From contig DAOUHB010000008.1 in assembly GCA_034428935.1 (NCBI GenBank), positions 1-5,430 on the forward strand: a stretch of 5,430 nt of DNA. The letters run 5' to 3'. Source of the DNA: JAAYZQ01 sp034428935 (GTDB taxonomy: Bacteria > Chloroflexota > Anaerolineae > JAAYZQ01). A program made the position numbers and the translations under genes. The notes beneath the pieces are model-generated. The model searched no databases, was not told the DNA's origin, and worked only from the letters and a program-made list of their open reading frames with translations. Of this stretch, positions 1 to 4,940 are shown one piece after another. Every line of letters starts with the position of its first letter. The stretch's first letter is position 1.

Positions 1-1440
1 TATGCCCACCAGCGCGGCTTTGTCCACCGCGACGTCAAGCCGGCCAACATTTTCGTCGGCCCCGGCGACCACGTCACCCTCACCGACTTTGGCATCGCCA
101 AGGCCGCCTCCGAGACCCAGCAGCTCACCCGCACCGGCACCCTCATGGGCACCCCCGAGTACATGGCGCCGGAACAAGCCACCGGCGGTGAGGTGGACCA
201 CCGTACCGACCTCTATGCCCTGGGCGTGGTCCTTTACCAGATGCTCACCGGCCACGTGCCGTACCAGGGCCACACACCCCATGCCGTCCTGCACAACGTC
301 ATCTACGAGCCGCCCCTGGCTCCCCGCCAGGTGAACCCCAACCTCTCCGCCGCCCTGGAGGGCGTCATCCTCAAGGCCATCGCCAAGCAGCCCGAGCAGC
401 GCTTCCAACGCGGCGCCGAGCTGGTCCGGGCTCTACGCCGGGCCACCGAGGGCGCGGCCAGGGACGCCTTCGAGCCGGCAGCACCCCGCCGGCCGGCGCC
501 GGTTGCTGCCCGGCCCATGGCACCGCCGCCGCGGAGGCGCTCTGCACTGCCCTGGCTGCTGGGAGCGGCGGCAGCCCTTCTCATCCTCGGCACCGCCGCC
601 GTCGTCGCCATGCTCCTCATAAACGGCGGCCCACCCGTGCTTCCGCCGGCGACGCAGGTGGCGGACGAGAACCCGCCCGAGCCCACCCTGACCGCGGCCG
701 CGCCCTCCTCGGTGCCCACGTCAGCGCCCACAGCAGTGCCCACCGCCGACGTTGGGCAGCGCGAGGAAGAGCTTCTGGCGCGGCTGGACTGGCGCCGGGA
801 CAACGGAGAGCCCATCGTCGTTCGCCGGGCGCCCGCGCCGCCGAGCCTGGATGGGAGCCTGGACGAGTGGGCCGGCCCGGAGTATGGTGTGTCCCACGTG
901 GTGTTTCGGCCGGAGAACTGGCAGGACCGGGACGATCATGCCGCTTCTTTCCGCGCCATGTGGGACGGGGACTATTTCTACCTGGGACTCACCATCCAGG
1001 ACGACCGGCTCGTTCAGCTTGGCAGCGGAAGCACCATCTACGCCGGTGACGACGTGGAGATTCAGCTCGACACCGACCTCGACGGGGACCGGATGGCAGA
1101 CGGGCTTTCGGAGGACGACAGCCAGATGGGTTTTGCCATCATGGATCTGGACGCGGGCAGCCACGAGGCCTATGTCTGGCGGCCGCCCTCGCGGGAGCGA
1201 CCCTTGACCCTCGACCTGGCGGCACGAAAAACGCCGGCCGGGTACACGGTAGAAACCGCGATACCCTGGCCGGCGCTCAACCTCAATCCTCAAAGCGAGA
1301 CCGCCTACGGCTTTTGTCTCAGCCTGGCCGATACCGACACTCCTGGTCTGGTCGATCAGGAGTCCATGATTTCGACCTGTCCACGGCGGGAATGGGGCGA
1401 CCCCACCACCTGGGGCACGTTGGTCCTGGTCGACTGGTAG
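1..1440 (+). CDS. Transmembrane Ser/Thr protein kinase with extracytoplasmic CBM9-like domain (5' end missing)
   Basis: This is the 3' part of a PknB-type eukaryote-like kinase; the frame is open from base 1 (479 residues visible, TAG stop), so the N-lobe and start lie outside. Visible kinase motifs are the catalytic loop HRDVKPANI (residues 9-17), DFG (29-31), the P+1/APE segment GTPEYMAPE (50-58), DLYALGVV (71-78) and the C-lobe Arg in PEQRF (about 134). The kinase part ends near residue 150. A Pro/Arg-rich linker leads to one membrane helix (about 185-207), preceded by Arg residues, so the kinase should be cytoplasmic. A Pro/Thr/Ala-rich stalk follows. Residues about 275-479 look like a CBM9/DOMON-type beta-sandwich: LDGSLDEW near 283-290, YFYLGLTIQDD, GDDVEIQLDTD, a GYTVETAIPW segment and a final W. 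Inference: the outer domain senses a carbohydrate or similar ligand. The kinase call is firm; the CBM9 call is by pattern only. An internal ATG at 145 lies inside the kinase domain and is not the start. Confidence 0.93.
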   Translation, partial: YAHQRGFVHRDVKPANIFVGPGDHVTLTDFGIAKAASETQQLTRTGTLMGTPEYMAPEQATGGEVDHRTDLYALGVVLYQMLTGHVPYQGHTPHAVLHNVIYEPPLAPRQVNPNLSAALEGVILKAIAKQPEQRFQRGAELVRALRRATEGAARDAFEPAAPRRPAPVAARPMAPPPRRRSALPWLLGAAAALLILGTAAVVAMLLINGGPPVLPPATQVADENPPEPTLTAAAPSSVPTSAPTAVPTADVGQREEELLARLDWRRDNGEPIVVRRAPAPPSLDGSLDEWAGPEYGVSHVVFRPENWQDRDDHAASFRAMWDGDYFYLGLTIQDDRLVQLGSGSTIYAGDDVEIQLDTDLDGDRMADGLSEDDSQMGFAIMDLDAGSHEAYVWRPPSRERPLTLDLAARKTPAGYTVETAIPWPALNLNPQSETAYGFCLSLADTDTPGLVDQESMISTCPRREWGDPTTWGTLVLVDW

Positions 1441-1479
1441 CCTGGCGGCTCACTCCGCCACGTTCTTCAAACCCGGGGC
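1441..1479. terminator. Hairpin between convergent genes, possible bidirectional terminator
   Basis: The 39 bases between the kinase stop and the leftward glutaredoxin-PDZ stop contain a perfect inverted repeat, TGGCGG (1443-1448) and CCGCCA (1455-1460), with a six-base loop. It could end transcripts from both sides. There is no U-tract on either strand, only CGTTCTTC on the + side, so it would be a weak or factor-assisted terminator. Confidence 0.4.
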
Positions 1480-1989
1480 CTAGAGCCGGATCAGGCTCTC
1501 CTTCTGCTGGCCGTTACGCACGTAGGTCAGCGACAGGTCGCGTCCCTTGGGCATGCCGGATACGAGCTTGTGCAGGTCGTCGGCGACGACCACAGGCTGG
1601 CCGCCGAGGGCAGTGACGACGTCACCCTGGCGCAGCCCGGCACGCTCGGCCGGCGATCCGCTCCGCACCCGGCCGACGTATGCGCCAGAGCTGGGAATGC
1701 CGGGATTCTTTTTCGCCTGCCGGGCCGCATCGGCCACTGCGGCGCCCAGCTTGGGCTGGGAGTTCTGCAGCAACTGCATCAGGCGCGGCTGGTCAAAGCC
1801 GACTACGACCTGGCCGCCGACCGAGATCACCGGCACCCCCTGCTGGCCCGAGAGCCGCACCATTTCCATGGCCGCCTTGCGATCGGCGGCCACGTTCTTT
1901 TCCACGAACGACACCCCTTGCCGTTTGAGAAACTGTTTCGCCTGGTAGCAGTAGCCACAGGTCGGTGTCGTGTAAATCGTTACCTTCAT
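1480..1989 (-). CDS. Glutaredoxin-PDZ fusion protein
   Basis: This 169-residue protein joins two domains. Residues 1-78 form a glutaredoxin/NrdH-like thioredoxin fold: strand KVTIYTTPT, active site C11-G-Y-C14, and a cis-Pro segment GVPVISVGGQ (P53) followed by VVVGFD. Residues about 102-168 form a PDZ domain: the binding strand GAYVGRV, then GSPAERAGLRQGDVV, and a final strand in LTYVRNGQ. An Ala/Lys/Gln-rich linker (79-101) separates them. There is no signal peptide, so it should act in the cytoplasm as a thiol-disulfide reductase, with the PDZ perhaps docking a partner or client C-terminus (inference). I chose the ATG at 1989 because GAGG sits six bases upstream and the glutaredoxin fold begins at once; the frame is open further upstream to 2058 but that part overlaps the previous gene. 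It starts 22 bases after the PDO stop, so the two are probably cotranscribed. Confidence 0.9.
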   Translation of the reverse strand: MKVTIYTTPTCGYCYQAKQFLKRQGVSFVEKNVAADRKAAMEMVRLSGQQGVPVISVGGQVVVGFDQPRLMQLLQNSQPKLGAAVADAARQAKKNPGIPSSGAYVGRVRSGSPAERAGLRQGDVVTALGGQPVVVADDLHKLVSGMPKGRDLSLTYVRNGQQKESLIRL

Positions 1990-2011
1990 CTCTTGCCTCG
2001 AACGCCCGCGG

Positions 2012-2755
2012 TTAGTGGGTGTGGACGTGATCGTGCGTGTGAACGTGTCCGTTCCCATGCTCGTGTTCGTGATCGTGCTCCGTGACGGCCGGGGCCTTGC
2101 CCACCGCTTCCAGCAGCTTGGCCAGCATCATCGGCTCCGGAACCGCCCCCTCCTGGTGATAGTTCTCGTTGATGACCGTGCGCGGCACGCCGTACACGCT
2201 GTATTTGTTTGCCAGGTGCGGGAACTCGATGGCTTCAATCATGTCGGCGCGGATGAGGTCGCTCTCCATGGCAAACCTGTGGGCCAGGCGCACAGCCTGG
2301 GGGCAGTACGGGCAGGTTGGCGTGACAAAGACCTGGATATGGACCGGCTCGGTCAGCTCGGCCACTGCCTGCTTGCTCTTGGGCTGCAAGCCCGATTCGC
2401 CCTTGGAGACGTCGATGATGTCTTCGACGATGCTGGTGAACTCGTAACCCGACGGAATGCCGTAGAAGCGAATGCCATAGTCCTTGTCGGTCTCGTCCTC
2501 TGAACGTAGGATGGCGATGGCCGGAATCTTGTCGATGCCGTACAGCTCGGCAACTGCCTTGTCCGACACAAAGTTATAGATTTCGGCCGTGATCTTGTCC
2601 GAGAGCTCTGCGACCTCCTCTACGATCTGGCGTGTCTCGCCACAGAACTGGCATTCGACGCTCTGGGTAAACATCAAGATCTTGACCGGGCTTACCAGTT
2701 CGGTTTCAAACTCATTGCGCAGGTGCTCCGCATCCTTTGCAGAAATAAGTGCCAT
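2012..2755 (-). CDS. Protein disulfide oxidoreductase (PDO-type, two thioredoxin folds) with His-rich C-terminal tail
   Basis: This 247-residue protein has tandem thioredoxin folds, as in the PDO/glutaredoxin-like family of thermophilic archaea and bacteria. The first unit (about 20-115) carries C35-Q-F-C38 and cis-Pro P78 in KIPAI. The second (about 137-220) carries C148-P-Y-C151 (the glutaredoxin-type motif) and cis-Pro P191 in GVPRT. Family members catalyse oxidation, reduction or isomerisation of protein disulfides in the cytoplasm, often fed by a thioredoxin reductase. There is no signal peptide. Residues 227-247 form an added tail with ten His in 21 residues, mostly at alternate positions, a likely metal-binding extension. 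The ATG at 2755 follows GGAGGT with good spacing. The gene heads an operon with the glutaredoxin-PDZ gene and is preceded by an ECF-type promoter motif shared with the neighbouring sigma operon, so induction by that sigma factor is likely. Confidence 0.93.
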   Translation of the reverse strand: MALISAKDAEHLRNEFETELVSPVKILMFTQSVECQFCGETRQIVEEVAELSDKITAEIYNFVSDKAVAELYGIDKIPAIAILRSEDETDKDYGIRFYGIPSGYEFTSIVEDIIDVSKGESGLQPKSKQAVAELTEPVHIQVFVTPTCPYCPQAVRLAHRFAMESDLIRADMIEAIEFPHLANKYSVYGVPRTVINENYHQEGAVPEPMMLAKLLEAVGKAPAVTEHDHEHEHGNGHVHTHDHVHTH

Positions 2756-2808
2756 TTAGGAACCTCCATCATGTTTTTTCAGGGTCTCGACCCGCACCCT
2801 TTACCCCG

Positions 2809-2836
2809 TTAGATGCAAAATCGGGCCAAAGGTTTC
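2809..2836 (-). promoter_or_regulatory. ECF-type promoter upstream of the PDO-glutaredoxin operon (motif copy A)
   Basis: Read on the minus strand, this is GAAACCT-N16-TCTAA, close to the classic ECF (sigmaE-like) pattern GGAACTT-N16-TCTRA. It matches the motif upstream of the ECF sigma gene (3796-3823) at 23 of 28 positions with no gap, including the -35-like and -10-like ends and the spacer length. The -10 end lies about 53 bases before the PDO ATG, leaving a normal leader. Function is inferred from consensus, position and the duplicate. Confidence 0.72.
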
Positions 2837-2849
2837 ATCCCTGGCCCGA
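2817..2849 (-). terminator. Probable intrinsic terminator of the sigma/anti-sigma operon, overlapping the PDO promoter
   Basis: On the minus strand, an 8-bp stem TCGGGCCA/TGGCCCGA (2842-2849 with 2821-2828) encloses a 13-base loop and is followed by TTTT (2820-2817). It lies 32 bases beyond the anti-sigma stop. The hairpin loop contains the GAAAC element of the PDO promoter and the T-run is in that promoter's spacer. The loop is long and the T-run short, so efficiency is uncertain. Confidence 0.6.
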
Positions 2850-2880
2850 ATTTCTCGCAGGTGGCGCCAACACGCCGTTA

Positions 2881-3120
2881 TTAGTCCAGCTTGAGCACGC
2901 GATAAAGGCGGGCCCTGACATCGTCGGGCATGGATGGCCGGGATTGTGTCCGATAAAGCACAATGGTGCGCCGCAGCGTATCGACCAGCACCCGGCAATC
3001 GGGGCACTCGGCCAGGTGCGCCTCCAGCTCGGTACAAAGCGCCTCTTCCAGCTCCCCGTCCACATAGTCGCACAGCGTGCTCAACAGCTCTCTGCAATCA
3101 TGTCTTTCGTCACTACACAC
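2881..3120 (-). CDS. Soluble zinc-binding anti-sigma factor, RsrA-like
   Basis: This is a 79-residue protein with a TAA stop and no membrane helix. It carries the ZAS/zf-HC2 signature: C9, then DYVDGEL (18-24), then H35-x3-C39-x2-C42. The C9-to-H35 spacing of 26, an extra Cys at 29 and an N-terminal Cys at 2 match, from memory, Streptomyces RsrA (zinc ligands C11, H37, C41, C44; also C3 and C31) without gaps; the C-terminal PDDVRARLY also resembles RsrA. RsrA's CC pair near residue 61 is absent. Family role: bind and hold the cognate ECF sigma until thiol oxidation releases zinc. It lies just downstream of the sigma gene in the same operon. I chose the GTG at 3120 because GAGGGGG precedes it; the frame extends to a GTG at 3141 that has no ribosome site. 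Confidence 0.88.
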   Translation of the reverse strand: MCSDERHDCRELLSTLCDYVDGELEEALCTELEAHLAECPDCRVLVDTLRRTIVLYRTQSRPSMPDDVRARLYRVLKLD

Positions 3121-3153
3121 AACTTCCCCCTCAACCCCCACAATACGCCCGGG

Positions 3154-3783
3154 TCACGCCGCAGCCCGCACACCGCGGGCGCCTTCTTCGAAATAGTCCG
3201 ACAGGCGGTCCCGAAGCCACAACCGGGCACGGTGGAGCCGTGTCTTGACGGTCGGAACGCTGATGCCCAGAATCTCGGCCGTCTCGCTCCCCGACAGCCC
3301 CTGGATGTCGCGCAGGATAAAGGTCGCGCGCAAGGTCTCGGGCAGCTCGGCGATGGCGAGATCCATCACGTCTCGGGCTTCGGCGGTGAGCAACTGGTCG
3401 TCCGGCACCGACGACCAATCCACCAGGTGCCGGGGCACGTAGGAACCTTCGCCGTCAGGATCCGCACCAGGTGGAGGGACATCCAGCGAAAAGGAGGTCA
3501 TCCGGCTGCGCTTGCGCAGGCGCATCAGGCTAGCATTGTAGGCGATGCGATACAGCCAGGTGGAGAGCTTGGAACGGCCCTCAAACCCGTCGATGGCCTC
3601 AAAGGCGCTCAGGAACGTCTCCTGAAGGACGTCTTCCGCCTCCTGCTCATCGCCGAGCAGCTTATAGGCGACATTGTATACGTTCGCCGAATGCAGCTCC
3701 AGGAGCTGGCGATAAGCCTCCGGCTTGCCTGCCCTCAGCCCTCGCAGCAGCTCCGCTTCACCTGCAAAGGCGTCATTGACCAC
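3154..3783 (-). CDS. ECF-family RNA polymerase sigma factor
   Basis: This 209-residue protein has normal ECF size and domain order. Sigma2 spans about 22-90: YRQLLELHSANVYNVAY, then the polymerase-binding helix with EAEDVLQETFLSAF (48-61), then KLSTWLYRIAYN (72-83). A variable acidic/Pro linker covers 100-130. Sigma4 spans about 136-192, with LPETLRATFILRD and a helix-turn-helix in GLSGSETAEILGISVPTVKT (162-181). It directs core polymerase to stress promoters. The start is GTG at 3783, preceded by AAAGGAG with a 7-base gap; the stop is TGA. The anti-sigma gene follows after 33 bases. An ECF promoter motif sits just upstream of its own start, so autoregulation is likely. The neighbouring PDO operon carries the same motif, which points to thiol-oxidative stress as the input (inference). 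Confidence 0.96.
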   Translation of the reverse strand: MVNDAFAGEAELLRGLRAGKPEAYRQLLELHSANVYNVAYKLLGDEQEAEDVLQETFLSAFEAIDGFEGRSKLSTWLYRIAYNASLMRLRKRSRMTSFSLDVPPPGADPDGEGSYVPRHLVDWSSVPDDQLLTAEARDVMDLAIAELPETLRATFILRDIQGLSGSETAEILGISVPTVKTRLHRARLWLRDRLSDYFEEGARGVRAAA

Positions 3784-3795
3784 CCTTACACTCCT

Positions 3796-3823
3796 TTAGA
3801 TGCAGAATGCCGCCAAAAGTTTC
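3796..3823 (-). promoter_or_regulatory. ECF-type autoregulatory promoter of the sigma operon (motif copy B)
   Basis: On the minus strand this reads GAAACTT-N16-TCTAA, a near-exact ECF/sigmaE-type promoter. It is the partner of copy A at 2809-2836 (23 of 28 identical, same spacer). The TCTAA end is only 12 bases before the GTG start and overlaps the Shine-Dalgarno site AAAGGAG (3797-3791). A transcript from it would be nearly leaderless and may lose part of that site. A promoter or a regulator operator are the two readings; the consensus favours a promoter. Confidence 0.72.
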
Positions 3824-3859
3824 GCGAGTCAAGAGTCAATCCCGCCAGCGCAGTGTAAC

Positions 3860-3888
3860 AAAAAGAGGGAGACTTGTCAATCTCCCTC
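3860..3888 (-). terminator. Intrinsic terminator of the CoA-binding/YuzD-like operon
   Basis: On the minus strand a perfect 8-bp stem GAGGGAGA/TCTCCCTC (arms 3881-3888 and 3865-3872, 8-base loop) is followed directly by TTTTT (3864-3860). It lies 62 bases past the stop of the YuzD-like gene and separates that operon from the sigma operon. The sequence between also has an 8-bp inverted repeat, TGCCGGGC (3895-3902) and GCCCGGCA (3930-3937), with a long loop and no T-run. Confidence 0.88.
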
Positions 3889-3950
3889 GATGGTTGCCGG
3901 GCCATGGCACGCGGGCATTTCGCCGCCACGCCCGGCATCTGTGCTTAAGG

Positions 3951-4301
3951 CTAGGAAGGGCGTTGCGCCATGGCCTCTTCGACCATGGGGAGGATGTGGT
4001 AGTAGTGGGCCGAGCCCACCAGGCGAATCTCCCCGTTCACCGTGACGAGGGGAAAGCCGAGGTGTCGCTCGTCGACGAGCCCCATCAGCTCGGCAAAGCG
4101 CTCCTGGTTTGCAGGGTCGGAGAGGTCGACGTAGGTTACCTCCACGGCATCTCCGTAGCGCAGTTTGAGATACATCTCGGTCACACGCGTGGTCTCCAAC
4201 GAAGACCGTGATACACCTCAGCCGCCGCCCGAGTCGCAGCTCTCCCGCACTCGGTGTCCATACACCTGGACGTAGACACTCCTGGCCTGATTGACGTTCA
4301 T
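3951..4301 (-). CDS. YuzD-like thioredoxin-fold protein with in-frame TGA at codon 28 (candidate selenoprotein)
   Basis: The frame runs from ATG at 4301 to TAG at 3951, 116 residues, broken only by TGA at 4220-4218 (codon 28). The start is firm: ATG overlaps the preceding gene's stop as ATGA and GGAGG lies 4 bases upstream. The part before TGA has the beta strand VYVQVYG (9-15) and C22; the part after has VTYVDLSDP (55-63), then FPLVTVNGEIRL (83-94) with a likely cis-Pro P84, then GSAHYYHILPMVEEA. This strand order and the FPLV.NGE segment resemble the YuzD/DUF1462 family of putative disulfide oxidoreductases. Counting back from the K-x-x-Y segment, codon 28 falls where that family's second active-site Cys lies (alignment from memory). 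A TGA at a Cys position, followed by a hairpin at SECIS distance, suggests selenocysteine. Alternatives are a nonsense mutation or sequence error (TGC to TGA). A TTG at 4199 could restart, but would drop the active site and first strand. Confidence 0.72.
4191..4220 (-). promoter_or_regulatory. Candidate bacterial SECIS element following the in-frame TGA
   Basis: After TGA (4220-4218) come ten bases, then a hairpin: arm GGTCTT (4207-4202), loop CGTTG (4201-4197), arm GAGACC (4196-4191). It has five Watson-Crick pairs and one closing U-G pair. The apical loop begins 16 bases after TGA, within the usual bacterial SECIS range of about 16-37, and has G at loop position 2 followed by U, as in known SelB-binding loops. 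A lower stem UCAC/GUGA (4211-4208 with downstream bases) could extend it past a 3' bulge. Short hairpins arise by chance in GC-rich DNA, so this is a candidate only. Confidence 0.45.
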
Positions 4302-4729
4302 TGTCCCTCCTCTGCTGGCTCCTGATCCCACTCTCGTTTTTGAACCATGGCACAGGCATCGTACACCAACTGCATGCCGTGTGTCTCGCAGAACTCGATG
4401 GCCTCGTCCGATTCCGCACCGGGCTGCATCCAGATGCGCATTAGCCCCAGCTCGTGGGCCTGCCTGACCACCTGCTCGGTAACGGGTGGCGGTACCACCA
4501 GGTTCACCACCTCGGGCCGCTCCGGAAGCTCGGCCAGCGTCGGATAAGCAACGGCACCCTCCACCTCTGTGACATTGGGGTTGACGGGATATACCCTATA
4601 GCCGGCATGCCGCAGCGAGCGAAAGACCCGGTTGCCGTACTTGTTCCGGTCCTGGCTGGCGCCCACAATTGCCCAAAGCCTGCGGTTCACGAAATCGGCG
4701 ATGAGCTCCTCCTGATCCCTGGTTGCCAT
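4298..4729 (-). CDS. CoA-binding domain protein (CoA_binding_2, YccU-type)
   Basis: This 143-residue protein is a single Rossmann-fold CoA-binding domain of the YccU/CoA_binding_2 type, at the family's usual length. It shows the nucleotide loop WAIVGASQDRNKYGN (19-33), HAGYRVYPVNPN (41-52), G58 and L65, then VVNLVVPP (74-81), a WMQPGAES segment (100-107), and a Cys-bearing end with C114 and DAC126. These proteins bind CoA or a related nucleotide; their physiological role is poorly defined. The ATG at 4729 is preceded by GGAGG at a short 3-base gap, with a second GGAGG further upstream. Its TGA stop overlaps the next gene's ATG (ATGA), so the two are translationally coupled and likely work together. 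Transcription should start from the TTGACA-N17-TAGAAT promoter at 4775-4803. Confidence 0.93.
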   Translation of the reverse strand: MATRDQEELIADFVNRRLWAIVGASQDRNKYGNRVFRSLRHAGYRVYPVNPNVTEVEGAVAYPTLAELPERPEVVNLVVPPPVTEQVVRQAHELGLMRIWMQPGAESDEAIEFCETHGMQLVYDACAMVQKREWDQEPAEEGQ

Positions 4730-4774
4730 GTCCCTCCCCGCTCCTCCAAATACCCCCCTGGGGTAAGCAAGTGA

Positions 4775-4803
4775 ATTCTAGCACAGCCGGGAACCGCTGT
4801 CAA
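4775..4803 (-). promoter_or_regulatory. Sigma70-type promoter for the CoA-binding/YuzD-like operon
   Basis: On the minus strand, TTGACA (4803-4798), a 17-base spacer and TAGAAT (4780-4775) form a near-consensus housekeeping promoter. The expected start is about 38 bases before the CoA-binding gene's ATG. There is no ECF motif here, so this operon is probably expressed constitutively, unlike the two to its left. Confidence 0.82.
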
Positions 4804-4817
4804 GTTGCGGGTACTAT

Positions 4818-4847
4818 TTGACAAAAGCCCTTCGATGGGCGTATACT
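4818..4847 (+). promoter_or_regulatory. Sigma70-type promoter for the dehydrogenase gene
   Basis: TTGACA (4818-4823), an 18-base spacer and TATACT (4842-4847) give a good housekeeping promoter. It is divergent from and back-to-back with the leftward promoter; the two -35 boxes are 14 bases apart. The start near 4854 leaves a leader of about 118 bases before the ATG at 4972, long enough for RNA-based control. Confidence 0.8.
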
Positions 4848-4856
4848 GTTGCCACA

Positions 4857-4940
4857 TCGGCAGGGAGGCCGAGCTCACGCTTTCTGTTTTTTTCCCGGGG
4901 AGGCTGGCATCGGCCGGTGCATCGAGCACCGGCCTTTCTG
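4857..4940 (+). promoter_or_regulatory. Structured leader with terminator-like hairpin, possible attenuator
   Basis: A 9-bp perfect stem GGCCGGTGC (4912-4920)/GCACCGGCC (4926-4934) with a 5-base loop is followed by TTTCTG, like an intrinsic terminator placed between promoter and gene. An upstream GGCCGA (4867-4872) is complementary to TCGGCC (4910-4915), which overlaps the terminator's 5' arm and could form an antiterminator. GGCCGA can in turn be held in the hairpin TCGGC/GCCGA (4857-4872). A T7 run lies at 4887-4893. The layout suits conditional attenuation. I do not recognise a known riboswitch or T-box, and the T-run after the hairpin is weak. Confidence 0.4.

Noticed and set aside
721..1293. 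A 190-codon minus-strand open frame inside the kinase gene
   Set aside because: It is antisense to the CBM9-like domain and has no recognisable motifs.
2781..2792. Short inverted repeat GGGTCTCGACCC in the PDO leader
   Set aside because: The stem is only four to five pairs with a tiny loop and there is no T-run on the transcribed strand; likely chance.
2749..3858. A 369-codon open frame on the + strand
   Set aside because: It is antisense to the sigma and anti-sigma genes, which have clear domains and ribosome sites; its translation is low-information and matches no family. GC-rich third positions explain the open antisense frame.
3951..4199. A stand-alone 82-residue gene starting at TTG 4199
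   Set aside because: No ribosome site precedes the TTG, and it would lack the first beta strand and active site. The same frame extends upstream to an ATG with GGAGG and ATGA coupling, separated only by the TGA.
3877..4419. A 180-codon open frame on the minus strand spanning the TGA-containing gene
   Set aside because: It is out of frame with both real genes, Arg/Pro-rich, and lacks a ribosome site; it does not explain the conserved thioredoxin-fold segments.
4879..4940. Repeated TTTCTG segments in the dehydrogenase leader as a T-box or known riboswitch
   Set aside because: No T-box sequence or known aptamer core is visible and the leader is too short for a lysine riboswitch; only generic attenuator-like pairing is supported.
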